64,000 nucleotides of DNA from Streptomyces coeruleorubidus (GTDB taxonomy: Bacteria > Actinomycetota > Actinomycetes > Streptomycetales > Streptomycetaceae). The notes under the pieces are model-generated. The model was given only the letters and a program-made list of their open reading frames with translations. It made no database searches and had not been told where the DNA came from. Within the stretch, counting starts at the first letter, position 1. Every line of letters begins with the position of its first letter. The DNA lies in contig NZ_CP023694.1 of NCBI RefSeq assembly GCF_008705135.1, positions 5,623,001 through 5,687,000 of the forward strand. The letters run 5' to 3'. The position numbers and the translations under genes were made by a program. This document shows, piece after piece, positions 42,145-50,770 of the stretch.

Positions 42145-45100
42145 GCCGGTCGGCCTCCGATCGTTCTCAGTACGTTCTTCCAGACCCCGTAGATCCGCTC
42201 CTCACGGGAGAGGTCCACGGGCAACAGGCGGTTCACCGTCATGTGCGCCAGACTCGCGAGGACGTCCTCCTCGGTCCCCCACAGCTCGCCCCGCGCCGCC
42301 GCGTCGCGCACCGCCCGGCCCGCCCCGGCCGCGGCGGCCGCCTGCGTGACGAGCAGGGGCGCCAGCGCGGCGTGGTCGGCGCGGCCCCGGGGGTGCGGCC
42401 GCAGATCCCACGGGGCGAGCAACTCCCCCAGGTAGTCGCGGTGCTCCCGGTACAGCGAACGCGCCGCCGTCTCCTCCGCGCCGGCCGCACCGGGCGCCAC
42501 GGCGAAGCGGGCCCGCACGTCCAGGCCCCAGCGGTCGTACAGGGCGTCGAGCACGGCGACGGCGACGAACTCGGCCCTCATGTCGAGCTCCCCGCCCCAC
42601 ATCCGGTCGACGACCTGGAGCGCGGTGTCACTGCCCGCCTCGAAGAGCCGCTCGATCGCGTCGTGGACGCGCGGGCCACCGTAGCGGACGACCTCCGGTT
42701 CGTACGAGGCGATTTCGAGGTCGCCGGCGAGCCCGCGCCGCACCATGTCCCGCCCGAAGGCGAGGAGTTCGGTGAGCAGCGCGCCGTGCTCCGCCGGCGT
42801 CGCCTGCCCGGGGGCGCGGAAACGGATCCGCAGATGGGGGCGGGGATCGGCGTACCGGATGAAGAACCACCGGTCGGCGCGTCCGTCGCGGCGCAGGGCG
42901 TCGGCGAGGGCGCGCAGCGGGCCGGCCAGGATCTCGTCGTGCCGGTCGAAGCAGGAGTAGAGCTTCAGGCACGACCACCGGTCCCCGGGCAGGTGCCGGG
43001 GACGCGCGACGGCGGCCGGGGCGTGGCGCGGCGAGGTCCGGTCGGGAGCGGCCGGTTGTGCGGCCTGGCCGGCCGGCAGCAGCGGGACGACCAGTTCGCT
43101 CACGTACGCGTCGCCGCTCTCGTCACGCAGCCACAGCCCGTCGAAGCCGGGCAGCATCTCCTGGAGCCGGACGGCGGAGGACGTGCGCAGCTCACGCAGG
43201 AGTTCCGTCCGGCACCCGGGCCGGTCGAGGTCGAGCAGCAGCCGGTTGTCGTGCTCGACGAGGTACACGTACCGGGGAACCCGCCACTGGGCGCGCCAGC
43301 GGGCCAGCGCGTCCCGCGTCTCGGGGGTGTCCGTGGCGCCGGGCGCGGGTTCCGCTGCCCGCGCACCGCTGTCGGTGGGCCGGGCGGCGGCCAGTTGCCC
43401 GGCGGTGAGGGTCCACTCGGCCGCGCGCAGGACGACACGGCCGCGCACGACGCGCGGCAGATACGGTCCGCCCTCCAGCCCCGCCCAGGTGAAGCCGCCG
43501 ACCGTGCGCCGCCGCAGCCGCGAGACGTCGGTGAGGAAACGGCAGACGTTGGGCGCGGCGGCCGGGGTGAGCATGTGCCCCTCGGCCACGATCACCTCAC
43601 GTCCCAGCCGGCGCGACCACAGGAACAGCCCCGTGTGGTCGGCGGCGACGTACAGGTCGTCGAGGGCGATCACCCGTTCCTCGGGGACCGTCGGCGGCAC
43701 GTTCACCGGTATCTCGAAGTCGTGGTGCAGCGGCCGTACGGCCACGTTCGCACCGCGGCCGTGCGCGGGCACGTAGCTCAGTTCGGCGACCACCGCGTGC
43801 GGTGCGAGCTCCTGCCGGTGCCGCGCGTACCGGCGCAGGCCCTCCCGCTGTGCGTCGTCGAACAGGTCGAAGAACCGGCCGAAGGTGCAGCCGCCCGGTG
43901 CGAGCCCGTCGTCGTTGAGCACCAGCCGCCACTCACCCCGGTCGATCGCGTCGGCGCCGGCGGCGTGCACCTGGAGATAGACGTCCACGGCGGCCACGGG
44001 GGTGCCGGCCCCGGCCCCCTGGTGCCGTCCGTGCCCGTGAGCGGCCCGGTCCTCGGCCCGGTCGCGCAGCGCGGCCCGGACCAGCCGGTCCTCCAGGGCG
44101 TCGGACAGTTCCACGGCGCCGCCCGGCGGTGTGCCCCCGAGCTGCTCGGCCAGTACGCGTTCGTAGGCACGGGTGACCGGTTCGGGCCCCGGCTCGGGGG
44201 GTGCGGCGGGCGGCGGCTGGAGGTAGCCGGCAGGGGCGTCGAGGCCGGTGAGAGGGCTGAGCACATCGGTGAGCGGGACGAGGGCTCCCGTGCCGTAGCG
44301 CTCCATGAACGCCTCCGCGTAGGCCGCCAGGTGACGGTCCGGGCCGGGCAGGGCGTCGGCGAGCCGGGCCAGGACGCCCACGGCGTCGGCGGCGGCCTCA
44401 CCCACGGCGGCGGTCATCCCGCCGCCGCGCAGGTCGGCCGCCGCGTCCAGGTGGAACGTCTCGCCCCGGTGGGCGGGGACGAGGGCGCGCTGCGCCGCGC
44501 GCAGGGCGACCAGTTCGTCGGCGGTGTCCGAGGTCTCGGCGTGGCGGGCGGCGCCTGCCACGCCGTCCAGCTCCCGGGCCAGATCGGCGGCCGTGGTCCC
44601 GGCGGTCTTCGCCAGTCGCTCGGCCACGTGGTGCTCGGGATGCGGCAGGGTGAGCGGCGGACGCAGGTCGGAGAGCAGGAACCCGAGGTCGAGCAGTTCC
44701 CCGATCAGCGCGTTCAGCCGCTCGGCCGGGGCGTCCGGGAACGCGGCGGAGAGTTCGGCGACGACTTCGCCGTACGGGCAGGGGACGGGCCCGCGCGTGC
44801 GCTCGCGCACCAGGCGTACCGCCTCCGTGTCGAGGATCCGGGCCGCCTTGCCCTCGCCCTGCCCGTAGGCGTCCGCCTGGGGGAGCACGATCCGTTCGCC
44901 CGACGGGTGCGCCAGGGCGTTCCACACCAGGGCGAGACCGTCGGCCGCGCCGACGCGCTGCTGTGCCTCCCGGACGAACAGCATCAGCCAGCCCATGTCC
45001 GCCCGTATCCGCTGCCGTCCGACGGCCCCGGCACCGAGCCGGGCGGTGGTACGCGGCCCGAACTCGCCCATCGTCACAGCCGCGAAGGCGCCGTAGGGGG

Positions 45101-45368
45101 TCGGCCGGGTGCTCATCCGGGTCAGATAGCGCAGGAGGCCGGAGCGGATGCGGCGCCCCCGCTTGCCGTCGCCGGGCTCGTGCCCCTCCCGCAGCGCGGC
45201 ACCCAGGCTGGGGCTCGCGACCTCCAGTGCCCGGCGCACGCGCGGGGTGCCGGACAGCGCGCTCAGGGCGGCGTCGTCGGTGAGCCGGTGGAAGGTGGAC
45301 GCGGGCAGGGCCGGGGTGCGCAGGAGGAAGAACCCGGCGTGCCGGTAGGGGGACGGGGGTGCGGCCAT
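42141..45368 (-). CDS. lanB: Class I lanthipeptide dehydratase LanB (full length)
   Basis: LanB glutamylates Ser/Thr of the precursor with glutamyl-tRNA and then eliminates glutamate to make dehydro-residues. The 1075-residue protein has the glutamylation domain with FLLRTPALPA, LRYLTRMSTRPTPYGAFA, then the LYDRWG-type elimination (SpaB_C) domain from about residue 775 (WSCLKLYSCFDRHDE; RWFFIRYADPRPHLRIRFR). ATG at 45368 has a GAGGTGG ribosome site; the open frame continues upstream but that text overlaps lanC. It is full length, unlike split thiopeptide dehydratases. Confidence 0.93.
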   Translation of the reverse strand: MAAPPSPYRHAGFFLLRTPALPASTFHRLTDDAALSALSGTPRVRRALEVASPSLGAALREGHEPGDGKRGRRIRSGLLRYLTRMSTRPTPYGAFAAVTMGEFGPRTTARLGAGAVGRQRIRADMGWLMLFVREAQQRVGAADGLALVWNALAHPSGERIVLPQADAYGQGEGKAARILDTEAVRLVRERTRGPVPCPYGEVVAELSAAFPDAPAERLNALIGELLDLGFLLSDLRPPLTLPHPEHHVAERLAKTAGTTAADLARELDGVAGAARHAETSDTADELVALRAAQRALVPAHRGETFHLDAAADLRGGGMTAAVGEAAADAVGVLARLADALPGPDRHLAAYAEAFMERYGTGALVPLTDVLSPLTGLDAPAGYLQPPPAAPPEPGPEPVTRAYERVLAEQLGGTPPGGAVELSDALEDRLVRAALRDRAEDRAAHGHGRHQGAGAGTPVAAVDVYLQVHAAGADAIDRGEWRLVLNDDGLAPGGCTFGRFFDLFDDAQREGLRRYARHRQELAPHAVVAELSYVPAHGRGANVAVRPLHHDFEIPVNVPPTVPEERVIALDDLYVAADHTGLFLWSRRLGREVIVAEGHMLTPAAAPNVCRFLTDVSRLRRRTVGGFTWAGLEGGPYLPRVVRGRVVLRAAEWTLTAGQLAAARPTDSGARAAEPAPGATDTPETRDALARWRAQWRVPRYVYLVEHDNRLLLDLDRPGCRTELLRELRTSSAVRLQEMLPGFDGLWLRDESGDAYVSELVVPLLPAGQAAQPAAPDRTSPRHAPAAVARPRHLPGDRWSCLKLYSCFDRHDEILAGPLRALADALRRDGRADRWFFIRYADPRPHLRIRFRAPGQATPAEHGALLTELLAFGRDMVRRGLAGDLEIASYEPEVVRYGGPRVHDAIERLFEAGSDTALQVVDRMWGGELDMRAEFVAVAVLDALYDRWGLDVRARFAVAPGAAGAEETAARSLYREHRDYLGELLAPWDLRPHPRGRADHAALAPLLVTQAAAAAGAGRAVRDAAARGELWGTEEDVLASLAHMTVNRLLPVDLSREERIYGVWKNVLRTIGGRPA

Positions 45369-45448
45369 GGCTTCAACCACCTCGGCTGGGAAGGGAACGT
45401 GCTGCGGGAAGGGGCGGTGGCCCGGCTGGCGGATCCTCCGGCGGGCGC

Positions 45449-46813
45449 TCAGGACAGGAAGAACGCGGTGAACCAGCGGGGCCGGTCGCGACCCGTGACC
45501 GCGAACAGGGTGAGCGCGACGCCGGCGGCGCCGGTGAGCAGCCCGGGGTCGTCCACGAAGTTGCCGGGTACGTCCTGGTCGGCGAAGAGCAGCGGCCGGT
45601 CGTCCTCGGCGTACGCGAGGAGCTCGCCGACCAGCGAGGGGAGCGCGGCCTCGGCGTTCGGGGAGCGCCCGGAGGCGGCGAACTCGGCGCAGACGGCCAC
45701 CAGTCCCGCCATGCCGTGGCACAGCGTGGGGGACAGGACGGTGCCGCGGCCCGGGCCGCGCCGCAGCACGGCGTCGAACGCGTCCGCGGCGGCGGAACCG
45801 GCCGCGTCGTCGCCGAGCGCCTCGGCGGCCCGCAGCAGTGCGACGGCGACACCGGCGGTGCCGTAGCACCAGGCCAGCTGGTCGTGTGCGTGGGGCAGCG
45901 CGTCGTTCGGAACGGTACGGCCGTTCGCGTCGAGCGGCACCCCGCGCGCCCACAGCGGCCCCTGCGCGTCGGTCAGCCGTACGGCCAGCAGCCAGTCCAC
46001 GAGGCCGCGCAGTGCCGTGCGGGTCTCCGGGGCGCGGTGCCCGGCGCGCAGAGCGGCGGCGAGCGCGCCGGCCACGCCGGGGACGCCGTGGGAGAGGCCG
46101 AGGTTCAGATAGCCGTGCGGGTAGTCGGCGCGGTACTCGTCGAGCGGGTACCAGCGGGGCGCGACGGCCAGGGCGTACGGCGGACCGTCCCCGGTGCTCA
46201 GCCGCAGCAGGAAGTCCAGTGTCCGATCCGTGGCCTCGCGCATCCGCGGGCTCGGCGAGTCGACCGTGCACTGGTGGGCCAGCACGCCGGCCGCGCCGTT
46301 GATGGCGTCGTAGTCGTGGTCGGCCACGGCGCCCGAGGGCCGGTCCACGGCCAGGACCTGGTCGGCCAGACGCTCGTGCAGCCGGTCCATGCTCGGCCGG
46401 AAGCGGGGCTCGTCGGCCGCGAAGTCGGCGAGGGCGAGCGCGAGTCCGCTGGTGCCGCCGAACATCCCGGGTTCGGGCACGGGCTCGGTCTCGGTGTGCT
46501 CGAACGCCGCCCTGAGGAAGGCGAAGGCCCGGTCGTACGCGGCCCTGCCACCGCCGGCGCGGGCCGCGTACAGGTGGAGCAGGGCCAGTCCCGCGTGCCC
46601 GTGGCTGAGGGAACTGCCGTCCCACACGGCGTCGTCGGACTGGGCCGCCGCCCGTGCGGCCAGTTCGGGCAGCAGGTGGGGTCCGGCGAGCGCGTCGGCG
46701 ACCCGGTCGGCGGCCTGCCGGGCCCGGGCGGTGAGCGGGGCGGGCAGCGCGACGCGGCCCCAGTGGGGTCCGGAGGTCCGGTCGGAGGGGCTGGTACGGG
46801 TGTGCGTGGGCAT
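45449..46813 (-). CDS. lanC: Lanthipeptide cyclase LanC
   Basis: LanC adds cysteine thiols to dehydro-residues to form (methyl)lanthionine rings. The 454 residues form the alpha-toroid pattern of Gly-rich repeats (SLSHGHAGLALLHLY; GMFGGTSGLALAL; LGLSHGVPGVAGAL). The zinc ligands are Cys316 (WCYG), Cys365 and His366 (LCHGMAGL). The acid/base His lies in SHG. It is the first enzyme gene after the precursor, following a 230-base gap with a strong hairpin. Ribosome site AGGGA. Confidence 0.94.
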   Translation of the reverse strand: MPTHTRTSPSDRTSGPHWGRVALPAPLTARARQAADRVADALAGPHLLPELAARAAAQSDDAVWDGSSLSHGHAGLALLHLYAARAGGGRAAYDRAFAFLRAAFEHTETEPVPEPGMFGGTSGLALALADFAADEPRFRPSMDRLHERLADQVLAVDRPSGAVADHDYDAINGAAGVLAHQCTVDSPSPRMREATDRTLDFLLRLSTGDGPPYALAVAPRWYPLDEYRADYPHGYLNLGLSHGVPGVAGALAAALRAGHRAPETRTALRGLVDWLLAVRLTDAQGPLWARGVPLDANGRTVPNDALPHAHDQLAWCYGTAGVAVALLRAAEALGDDAAGSAAADAFDAVLRRGPGRGTVLSPTLCHGMAGLVAVCAEFAASGRSPNAEAALPSLVGELLAYAEDDRPLLFADQDVPGNFVDDPGLLTGAAGVALTLFAVTGRDRPRWFTAFFLS

Positions 46814-46921
46814 GGTCCCTGGCTCGCTGGGCAGGCGGACAATACGGACGGTGGTGAGATCCCGGGAGGCCGGAAGAGGGCGGGCCCGGAGGCGGTAGGC
46901 GCCGGTAGGGTGCGACGGGGT

Positions 46922-46956
46922 GGGGGCTGTCGTGAATTGGCCTCACGACAGCCCCC
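46922..46956 (-). terminator. Strong stem-loop between lanA and lanC
   Basis: A perfect 14-base stem (GGGGGCTGTCGTGA with TCACGACAGCCCCC) around a 7-base loop, 87 bases after the lanA stop. There is no U-run. It is well placed as a partial terminator or 3'-end stabiliser, allowing more precursor mRNA than enzyme mRNA. Confidence 0.8.
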
Positions 46957-47043
46957 GCCTTCACCGCGGCATCGCTCGACCGGTCGGCGTGTGCCGGCCG
47001 GCCACGTCATGGCGCGCCGTGTGAAGGCTCAGTGCACGCGGAT

Positions 47044-47217
47044 TCAGCACTTGAAGGTGCAGCCCTTGCAGGTGCAGGTCTTGATCTTCGTGCACTTCTT
47101 GGCCGAGACCTTGGTCACGATGCTGACCGTGATGGTGGGCGTCCCCTGGACGACGGCGTCCCCACCGGAACCGCTGACGCGGGCGTCCAGGGCGAACGGA
47201 TCCTTCGCAACAGCCAT
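47044..47217 (-). CDS. lanA: Class I lanthipeptide precursor, FxLD family, Lys-rich core
   Basis: A 57-residue precursor. The leader (about 1-25) has DPFALDARV, the FxLD box that LanB recognises, and a short GSGGDAVVQG end. The core (about 26-57) has no acidic residue, ten Ser/Thr (28, 30, 32, 35, 38, 43, 47, 49, 54 and 26), five Cys (42, 48, 50, 53, 57) and seven Lys. It ends CTCKGCTFKC. Up to five thioether rings are possible. ATG at 47217 has an AGAGAGGAAG ribosome site. The cleavage point is unclear: no protease gene lies nearby. lanC, lanB, exporter and LLM reductase follow on the same strand. Confidence 0.9.
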   Translation of the reverse strand: MAVAKDPFALDARVSGSGGDAVVQGTPTITVSIVTKVSAKKCTKIKTCTCKGCTFKC

Positions 47218-47287
47218 GTTGGCTTCCTCTCTGTGACATCGAACACACCGCCAGGGGTCTGACGGAGAGCCGTCACTGTGGCGCACA

Positions 47288-47327
47288 CCCGTTCTTGAAC
47301 CGTTCCAGGAGCGTCCTTGTCTCGTTC
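47288..47327 (-). promoter_or_regulatory. Four SARP-type heptamer repeats at 11-bp spacing upstream of lanA
   Basis: Read on the lanA strand: GAACGAG (47327-47321), GGACGCT (47316-47310), GAACGGT (47305-47299), GAACGGG (47294-47288). Starts are exactly 11 bases apart, one helical turn, the classic arrangement bound by SARP activators. A possible -10 (CACAGT, 47280-47275) begins 7 bases after the last repeat, in the usual position. The divergent SARP gene starts at 47524. Confidence 0.8.
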
Positions 47328-47430
47328 TTTACCTTTGTGCCGGTCGGGACTTCGCAGAAGACACATGTCTGTCAGGAAGTCAAAAAGCGCTACGGTGCTG
47401 ACTCGCGGCCGAAACCGGCGTGATCTCACC

Positions 47431-47457
47431 CGGTCGACGGCCGTGGCCGTCCGACCG
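47431..47457. promoter_or_regulatory. Inverted repeat upstream of the SARP gene
   Basis: CGGTCGACGGCC and GGCCGTCCGACCG are inverted arms with one bulge around GT, about 67 bases before the SARP start. It could be an operator or a transcript hairpin. Apart from this and the SARP boxes, the gap 47218-47523 shows nothing else. Confidence 0.45.
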
Positions 47458-47523
47458 ACACTCGCCGTGACGGGGGAGCTGACCACTCCCCGGTGATCCA
47501 CGGCGCAACAGGGGGAGATTCAC

Positions 47524-48279
47524 GTGCAGACGTGCGAGGACTTGGAGATCAGACTGCTGTCGGGGTCGCCGGCCCTGGCGAGTCGTGGCGGAGTCAGCAT
47601 CCTGCCCGCGTCGTCCCACGCGGCCCGGCTGGTGGCCTTTCTGGGGGTCCATCGCGGGGAGCGCGTCAGCCGGGACAGGCTCGTCGACCTTCTCGGCCTG
47701 TCGCGGGCGGCAGACCCCCGCGCCGCGCTCCGCAAGGCGGTCTGGCAGGTGAACAACAGCACGGACGGAAGGTTCCTGCGCGGCACGCGCACGGACCTCG
47801 GTCTCGCCGACGGCGTCCGTGTCGACTACCAGGAGGCCCGGGAACGCTGTCTGGGCCTGCTGCGTCGCGGGTTCACCGAGGTCGCCACGGCCGATCTGCC
47901 GGCTCGTTTCCGCGCCCAGCTCGAGAGCGAGGTGCTCGGGGAGTTCGAGGAGGACTGGGTGGTCGCCTGCCGGCAGGAGTGGCAGCGGCTGCGGCTGGAA
48001 GTGCTGCACGGGCTGGCCGAGGCGGAGCTGATCCGGGGCAACGCGCGTGCCGCCGTGATCAGTGCCGAACAGGTCGTGCGGTGCGACCCGTTGCGGGAGG
48101 GGGCCTGGCACACCCTGCTGAGCGCGCTGCTGGCCAGCCGTCACCGGGCCGCGGCACGACAGCGGTTCAACGAACTCGTCGACCTGCTCCGGGACGACCT
48201 CGGCGTGGCACCGATGTTCTCCTGGGAGGAGCTGCTGGAGGACCCGCCGCGAGCGCCCGTCACCGGCCTTTGGGTCTGA
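47524..48279 (+). CDS. SARP-family regulator with BTAD domain
   Basis: A 251-residue activator. An N-terminal OmpR-type winged helix (about 10-95: HAARLVAFLGVHRGERVSRDRLVDLL read as two parts; RAALRKAVWQVNN) is followed by a bacterial transcriptional activation domain (about 100-245: YQEARERCLGLLRRG; ADLPARFRAQLE; ARQRFNELVDLLRDDLGV). This is the layout of small SARPs, cluster-situated activators of antibiotic genes. GTG at 47524 has a GGGGGAG ribosome site. It is divergent from lanA, whose promoter carries four matched heptamers, so lanA is its likely target. Confidence 0.88.
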   Translation: MQTCEDLEIRLLSGSPALASRGGVSILPASSHAARLVAFLGVHRGERVSRDRLVDLLGLSRAADPRAALRKAVWQVNNSTDGRFLRGTRTDLGLADGVRVDYQEARERCLGLLRRGFTEVATADLPARFRAQLESEVLGEFEEDWVVACRQEWQRLRLEVLHGLAEAELIRGNARAAVISAEQVVRCDPLREGAWHTLLSALLASRHRAAARQRFNELVDLLRDDLGVAPMFSWEELLEDPPRAPVTGLWV

Positions 48280-48294
48280 CCGGCCTCACGTGCC

Positions 48295-50607
48295 TCACGG
48301 CAGCTCCGAGACCTCCGTCTCGCAGCGCAGCCGCCGGTCGGCGCCGAGCACCCGGACCGGGCCCGTGAGGGTGAGGCGCGCGGTGTGGCGTACGTCCGCG
48401 CTGGACGCCGCCAGCCGCAGCTCCAGGGCGCCGGGTTCGACCACGCGCCTGCCCGAGCGGTCGGTGAACGCCGACAGGTCCGCGTGGAAGCGGAACGTCA
48501 CCCGCACCGCCTCGCCCGGGGCCGCCGCCACGCGCTGGTAGCCGATCAGCCGTACGTCGGGCCGGGTCACCGACGCCACCGGATCGTGCAGATACAGCTG
48601 CACGACCTCCGCCCCTTCGCGGTCGCCGGTGTTGCGGACGGTCACCGAGACGTCGTACGTCCCGTCGGTGCCGATCTCCGCCGGCTCCTCGCCGCCCGTG
48701 CCGTCCTCCCAGACGAACGTCGTGTACGAGCGACCGTGCCCGAAGGCGTACAGCGGGGTCGGGTCGAGGTTGCTGACCTCGCCCGCGAGGCCGAGGGGCG
48801 GCTGGAGGTACGTCCAGGGCTGGCCGCCGGGGACCTGCGGGACGCTCACGGGGAGGCGACCCGACGGGTTCACGCGGCCCGACAGCACTCCCGCCACCGC
48901 CGGGCCGCCCTCCTCCCCCGGGAAGAACGCCTGGACGACCGCGCCCAGGCGGCCGTGCCAGCGGCCGAGAGCGTAGGGACGGCCGGTCAGCAGCACCAGC
49001 ACCACGGGGACGCCCGTGGCGACCAGCGCGTCCAGCAGCTCGCCCTGGGCGCCCGGCAGGGCGAGGTCCGTCGCGTCGCAGCCCTCGCCCGAGGTGCCGC
49101 GGCCGAACAGCCCCGCCCGGTCGCCGAGGACCGCCACGCACACGTCCGCCTCGGCGGTGCGGGCGACGGCCTCCTCGAAGCCGGAGGTGTCCGGGTCCGT
49201 CACGTCGCAGCCCGGCGCGAACGTCACCTTGGCGTCGGGGAGTTCGGTGCGCAGGGCGTCGAGGACCGTCGGGATCTCGATGCCGGTCGGGACGCCCGGG
49301 TGGTGGGTGAGGACGTGGGACGGGAAGGAGTAGCAGCCCAGCATGGCCAGGGCGTCGGCCGCGCGGGGGCCGATCACCGCGATCCGGGTGTCGGGGGCGA
49401 GCGGGAGCAGGCCGTCGGGGTTGTCGAGCAGGACGACCGACTCCTCGGCCAGGCGGCGGGCCAGGATGCGGTTGCGCGTCGAGTCGAGCTCGACCGGGGC
49501 GGCCGGCTCGGGGGCCCAGTCCTCGTCCAGCAGGCCCAGTTCGCACTTCTGGAGCAGGACGCGGCGGGCCGCGCGGTCCACCAGCTCCTCGGGGATCTCG
49601 CCCGAGCGGACCGCGTCCACCAGCGGATCGCCGTAGCACTTGAGGCTCGGCAGTTCGACGTCGATGCCGGCCTCCAGGGCCGCGTGGGCCGCCTCGGCCG
49701 GGGTGCCGGCCACCCGGTGGAGGGTCTGGAGGAAGCCGATGCCGAAGTAGTCCGCGACGACCGTGCCGGTGAAGCCCCACTCCTCGCGCAGGAGTCCGGT
49801 CAGCAGCTCGGGGTCCGCCGAGGCCGGCACGCCGTCCCGCTCCGTGTACGCGGCCATCACCGAACGGGCCCCGCCCTCGCGCAGCGCCATCTCGAAGGGC
49901 GGGAGTGTGACGTCCGCGAACTCGCGGATGCCGGCCCGTACGGGTGCCAGGTTGCGGGCGCCCGCCGAGGAGGCGTACCCGGCGAAATGCTTCAGCGTGG
50001 CGACGACCCCGGCCGACTCCAGGCCCCGCACATAGGCCGCGCCGACCGTGCCGACCAGGTACGGGTCCTCGCCGATCGTCTCCTCCACGCGGCCCCAGCG
50101 CGGATCGCGTACGACGTCCAGGACGGGCGCGAGGCCCTGGTGCACGCCGGCCGAGCGCAGGTCGTCGCCGATGCGGCGGGCCATCTCCTCGACCAGCGGG
50201 GGATCCCAGGTCGCTCCCCAGGCCAGCGGGACCGGGTAGGCCGTGGCCTGCCAGGCGGTGAAGCCGGCCAGGCACTCCTCGTGCGCGATCGCCGGGATGC
50301 CGAAGCGGCCGGCCTCGATGATGCGGCGCTGGGCGCGGGCCAGTGCCTGCGCGCCCAGCGCCGGGTCCACGGGGGCGGTGCCGAAGGAGCGCGTGAGCTG
50401 GCCCAGGCCGCGGGTGATCAGCTCGTCCCACTCGTAGTCCACAGTCATGTCGTGCTGGTGCGGAGCGACTCCGTCGCCGTCCGTCGAAGCGCCCACCCAC
50501 ACGCCGTACAGCTGGGCGGTCTTCTCCTCCAGGGTCATCCGGGAGAGCAGGTCGTCGACGCGGGCGGCGGCGGGCAGGGCGGGGTCACGCCAGGGCGCGG
50601 TGGTCAT
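48295..50607 (-). CDS. Glycoside hydrolase family 3 beta-xylosidase/glucosidase
   Basis: A 770-residue intracellular enzyme. The N-terminal barrel has the nucleophile Asp286 in GTVVADYFG and KHF in LKHFAGYASS; the alpha/beta sandwich and a fibronectin III-like C-terminal domain (about 640-760) follow. There is no signal peptide, so it probably works on imported xylo- or gluco-oligosaccharides. ATG at 50607 has an ACAGGAG ribosome site. It is divergent from a LacI repressor and has two CGAAACATTCG-type sites upstream. Nearness to a GH10 xylanase favours beta-xylosidase. Confidence 0.92.
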   Translation of the reverse strand: MTTAPWRDPALPAAARVDDLLSRMTLEEKTAQLYGVWVGASTDGDGVAPHQHDMTVDYEWDELITRGLGQLTRSFGTAPVDPALGAQALARAQRRIIEAGRFGIPAIAHEECLAGFTAWQATAYPVPLAWGATWDPPLVEEMARRIGDDLRSAGVHQGLAPVLDVVRDPRWGRVEETIGEDPYLVGTVGAAYVRGLESAGVVATLKHFAGYASSAGARNLAPVRAGIREFADVTLPPFEMALREGGARSVMAAYTERDGVPASADPELLTGLLREEWGFTGTVVADYFGIGFLQTLHRVAGTPAEAAHAALEAGIDVELPSLKCYGDPLVDAVRSGEIPEELVDRAARRVLLQKCELGLLDEDWAPEPAAPVELDSTRNRILARRLAEESVVLLDNPDGLLPLAPDTRIAVIGPRAADALAMLGCYSFPSHVLTHHPGVPTGIEIPTVLDALRTELPDAKVTFAPGCDVTDPDTSGFEEAVARTAEADVCVAVLGDRAGLFGRGTSGEGCDATDLALPGAQGELLDALVATGVPVVLVLLTGRPYALGRWHGRLGAVVQAFFPGEEGGPAVAGVLSGRVNPSGRLPVSVPQVPGGQPWTYLQPPLGLAGEVSNLDPTPLYAFGHGRSYTTFVWEDGTGGEEPAEIGTDGTYDVSVTVRNTGDREGAEVVQLYLHDPVASVTRPDVRLIGYQRVAAAPGEAVRVTFRFHADLSAFTDRSGRRVVEPGALELRLAASSADVRHTARLTLTGPVRVLGADRRLRCETEVSELP

Positions 50608-50679
50608 GAAGCTCCTGTCGGGTGGACGGACGGCCCTCTCACGAACGGTGCTCACGAGCGTCTCTCACGCCCGCTTCCA

Positions 50680-50711
50680 CGAATGTTTCGGTAAGTATGT
50701 CGAATGTTCCG
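50680..50711. promoter_or_regulatory. Two LacI-family operator candidates upstream of the GH3 gene
   Basis: On the GH3 strand, CGGAACATTCG (50711-50701) and CGAAACATTCG (50690-50680) are 21 bases apart, two helical turns. They match CGAAACTTTCG in front of the xylanase. The sites lie between the divergent GH3 and LacI genes, so autoregulation is possible. Confidence 0.65.
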
Positions 50712-50770
50712 GGAACCTATGGCGCCCCGGGGACTTCGTCAAGGGGGCCCGCAGGGATACGATCGCCGCC

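Noticed and set aside
40333..45866. Long plus-strand frames opposite the exporter and LanB/LanC genes
   Set aside because: Antisense to genes with complete active-site motifs and overlapping starts; no ribosome sites.
42141..46964. A 1607-codon open frame on the minus strand continuing upstream of LanB
   Set aside because: Only the part from 45368 matches a protein family. The upstream text overlaps lanC in another frame and is Arg/Pro-rich shadow translation.
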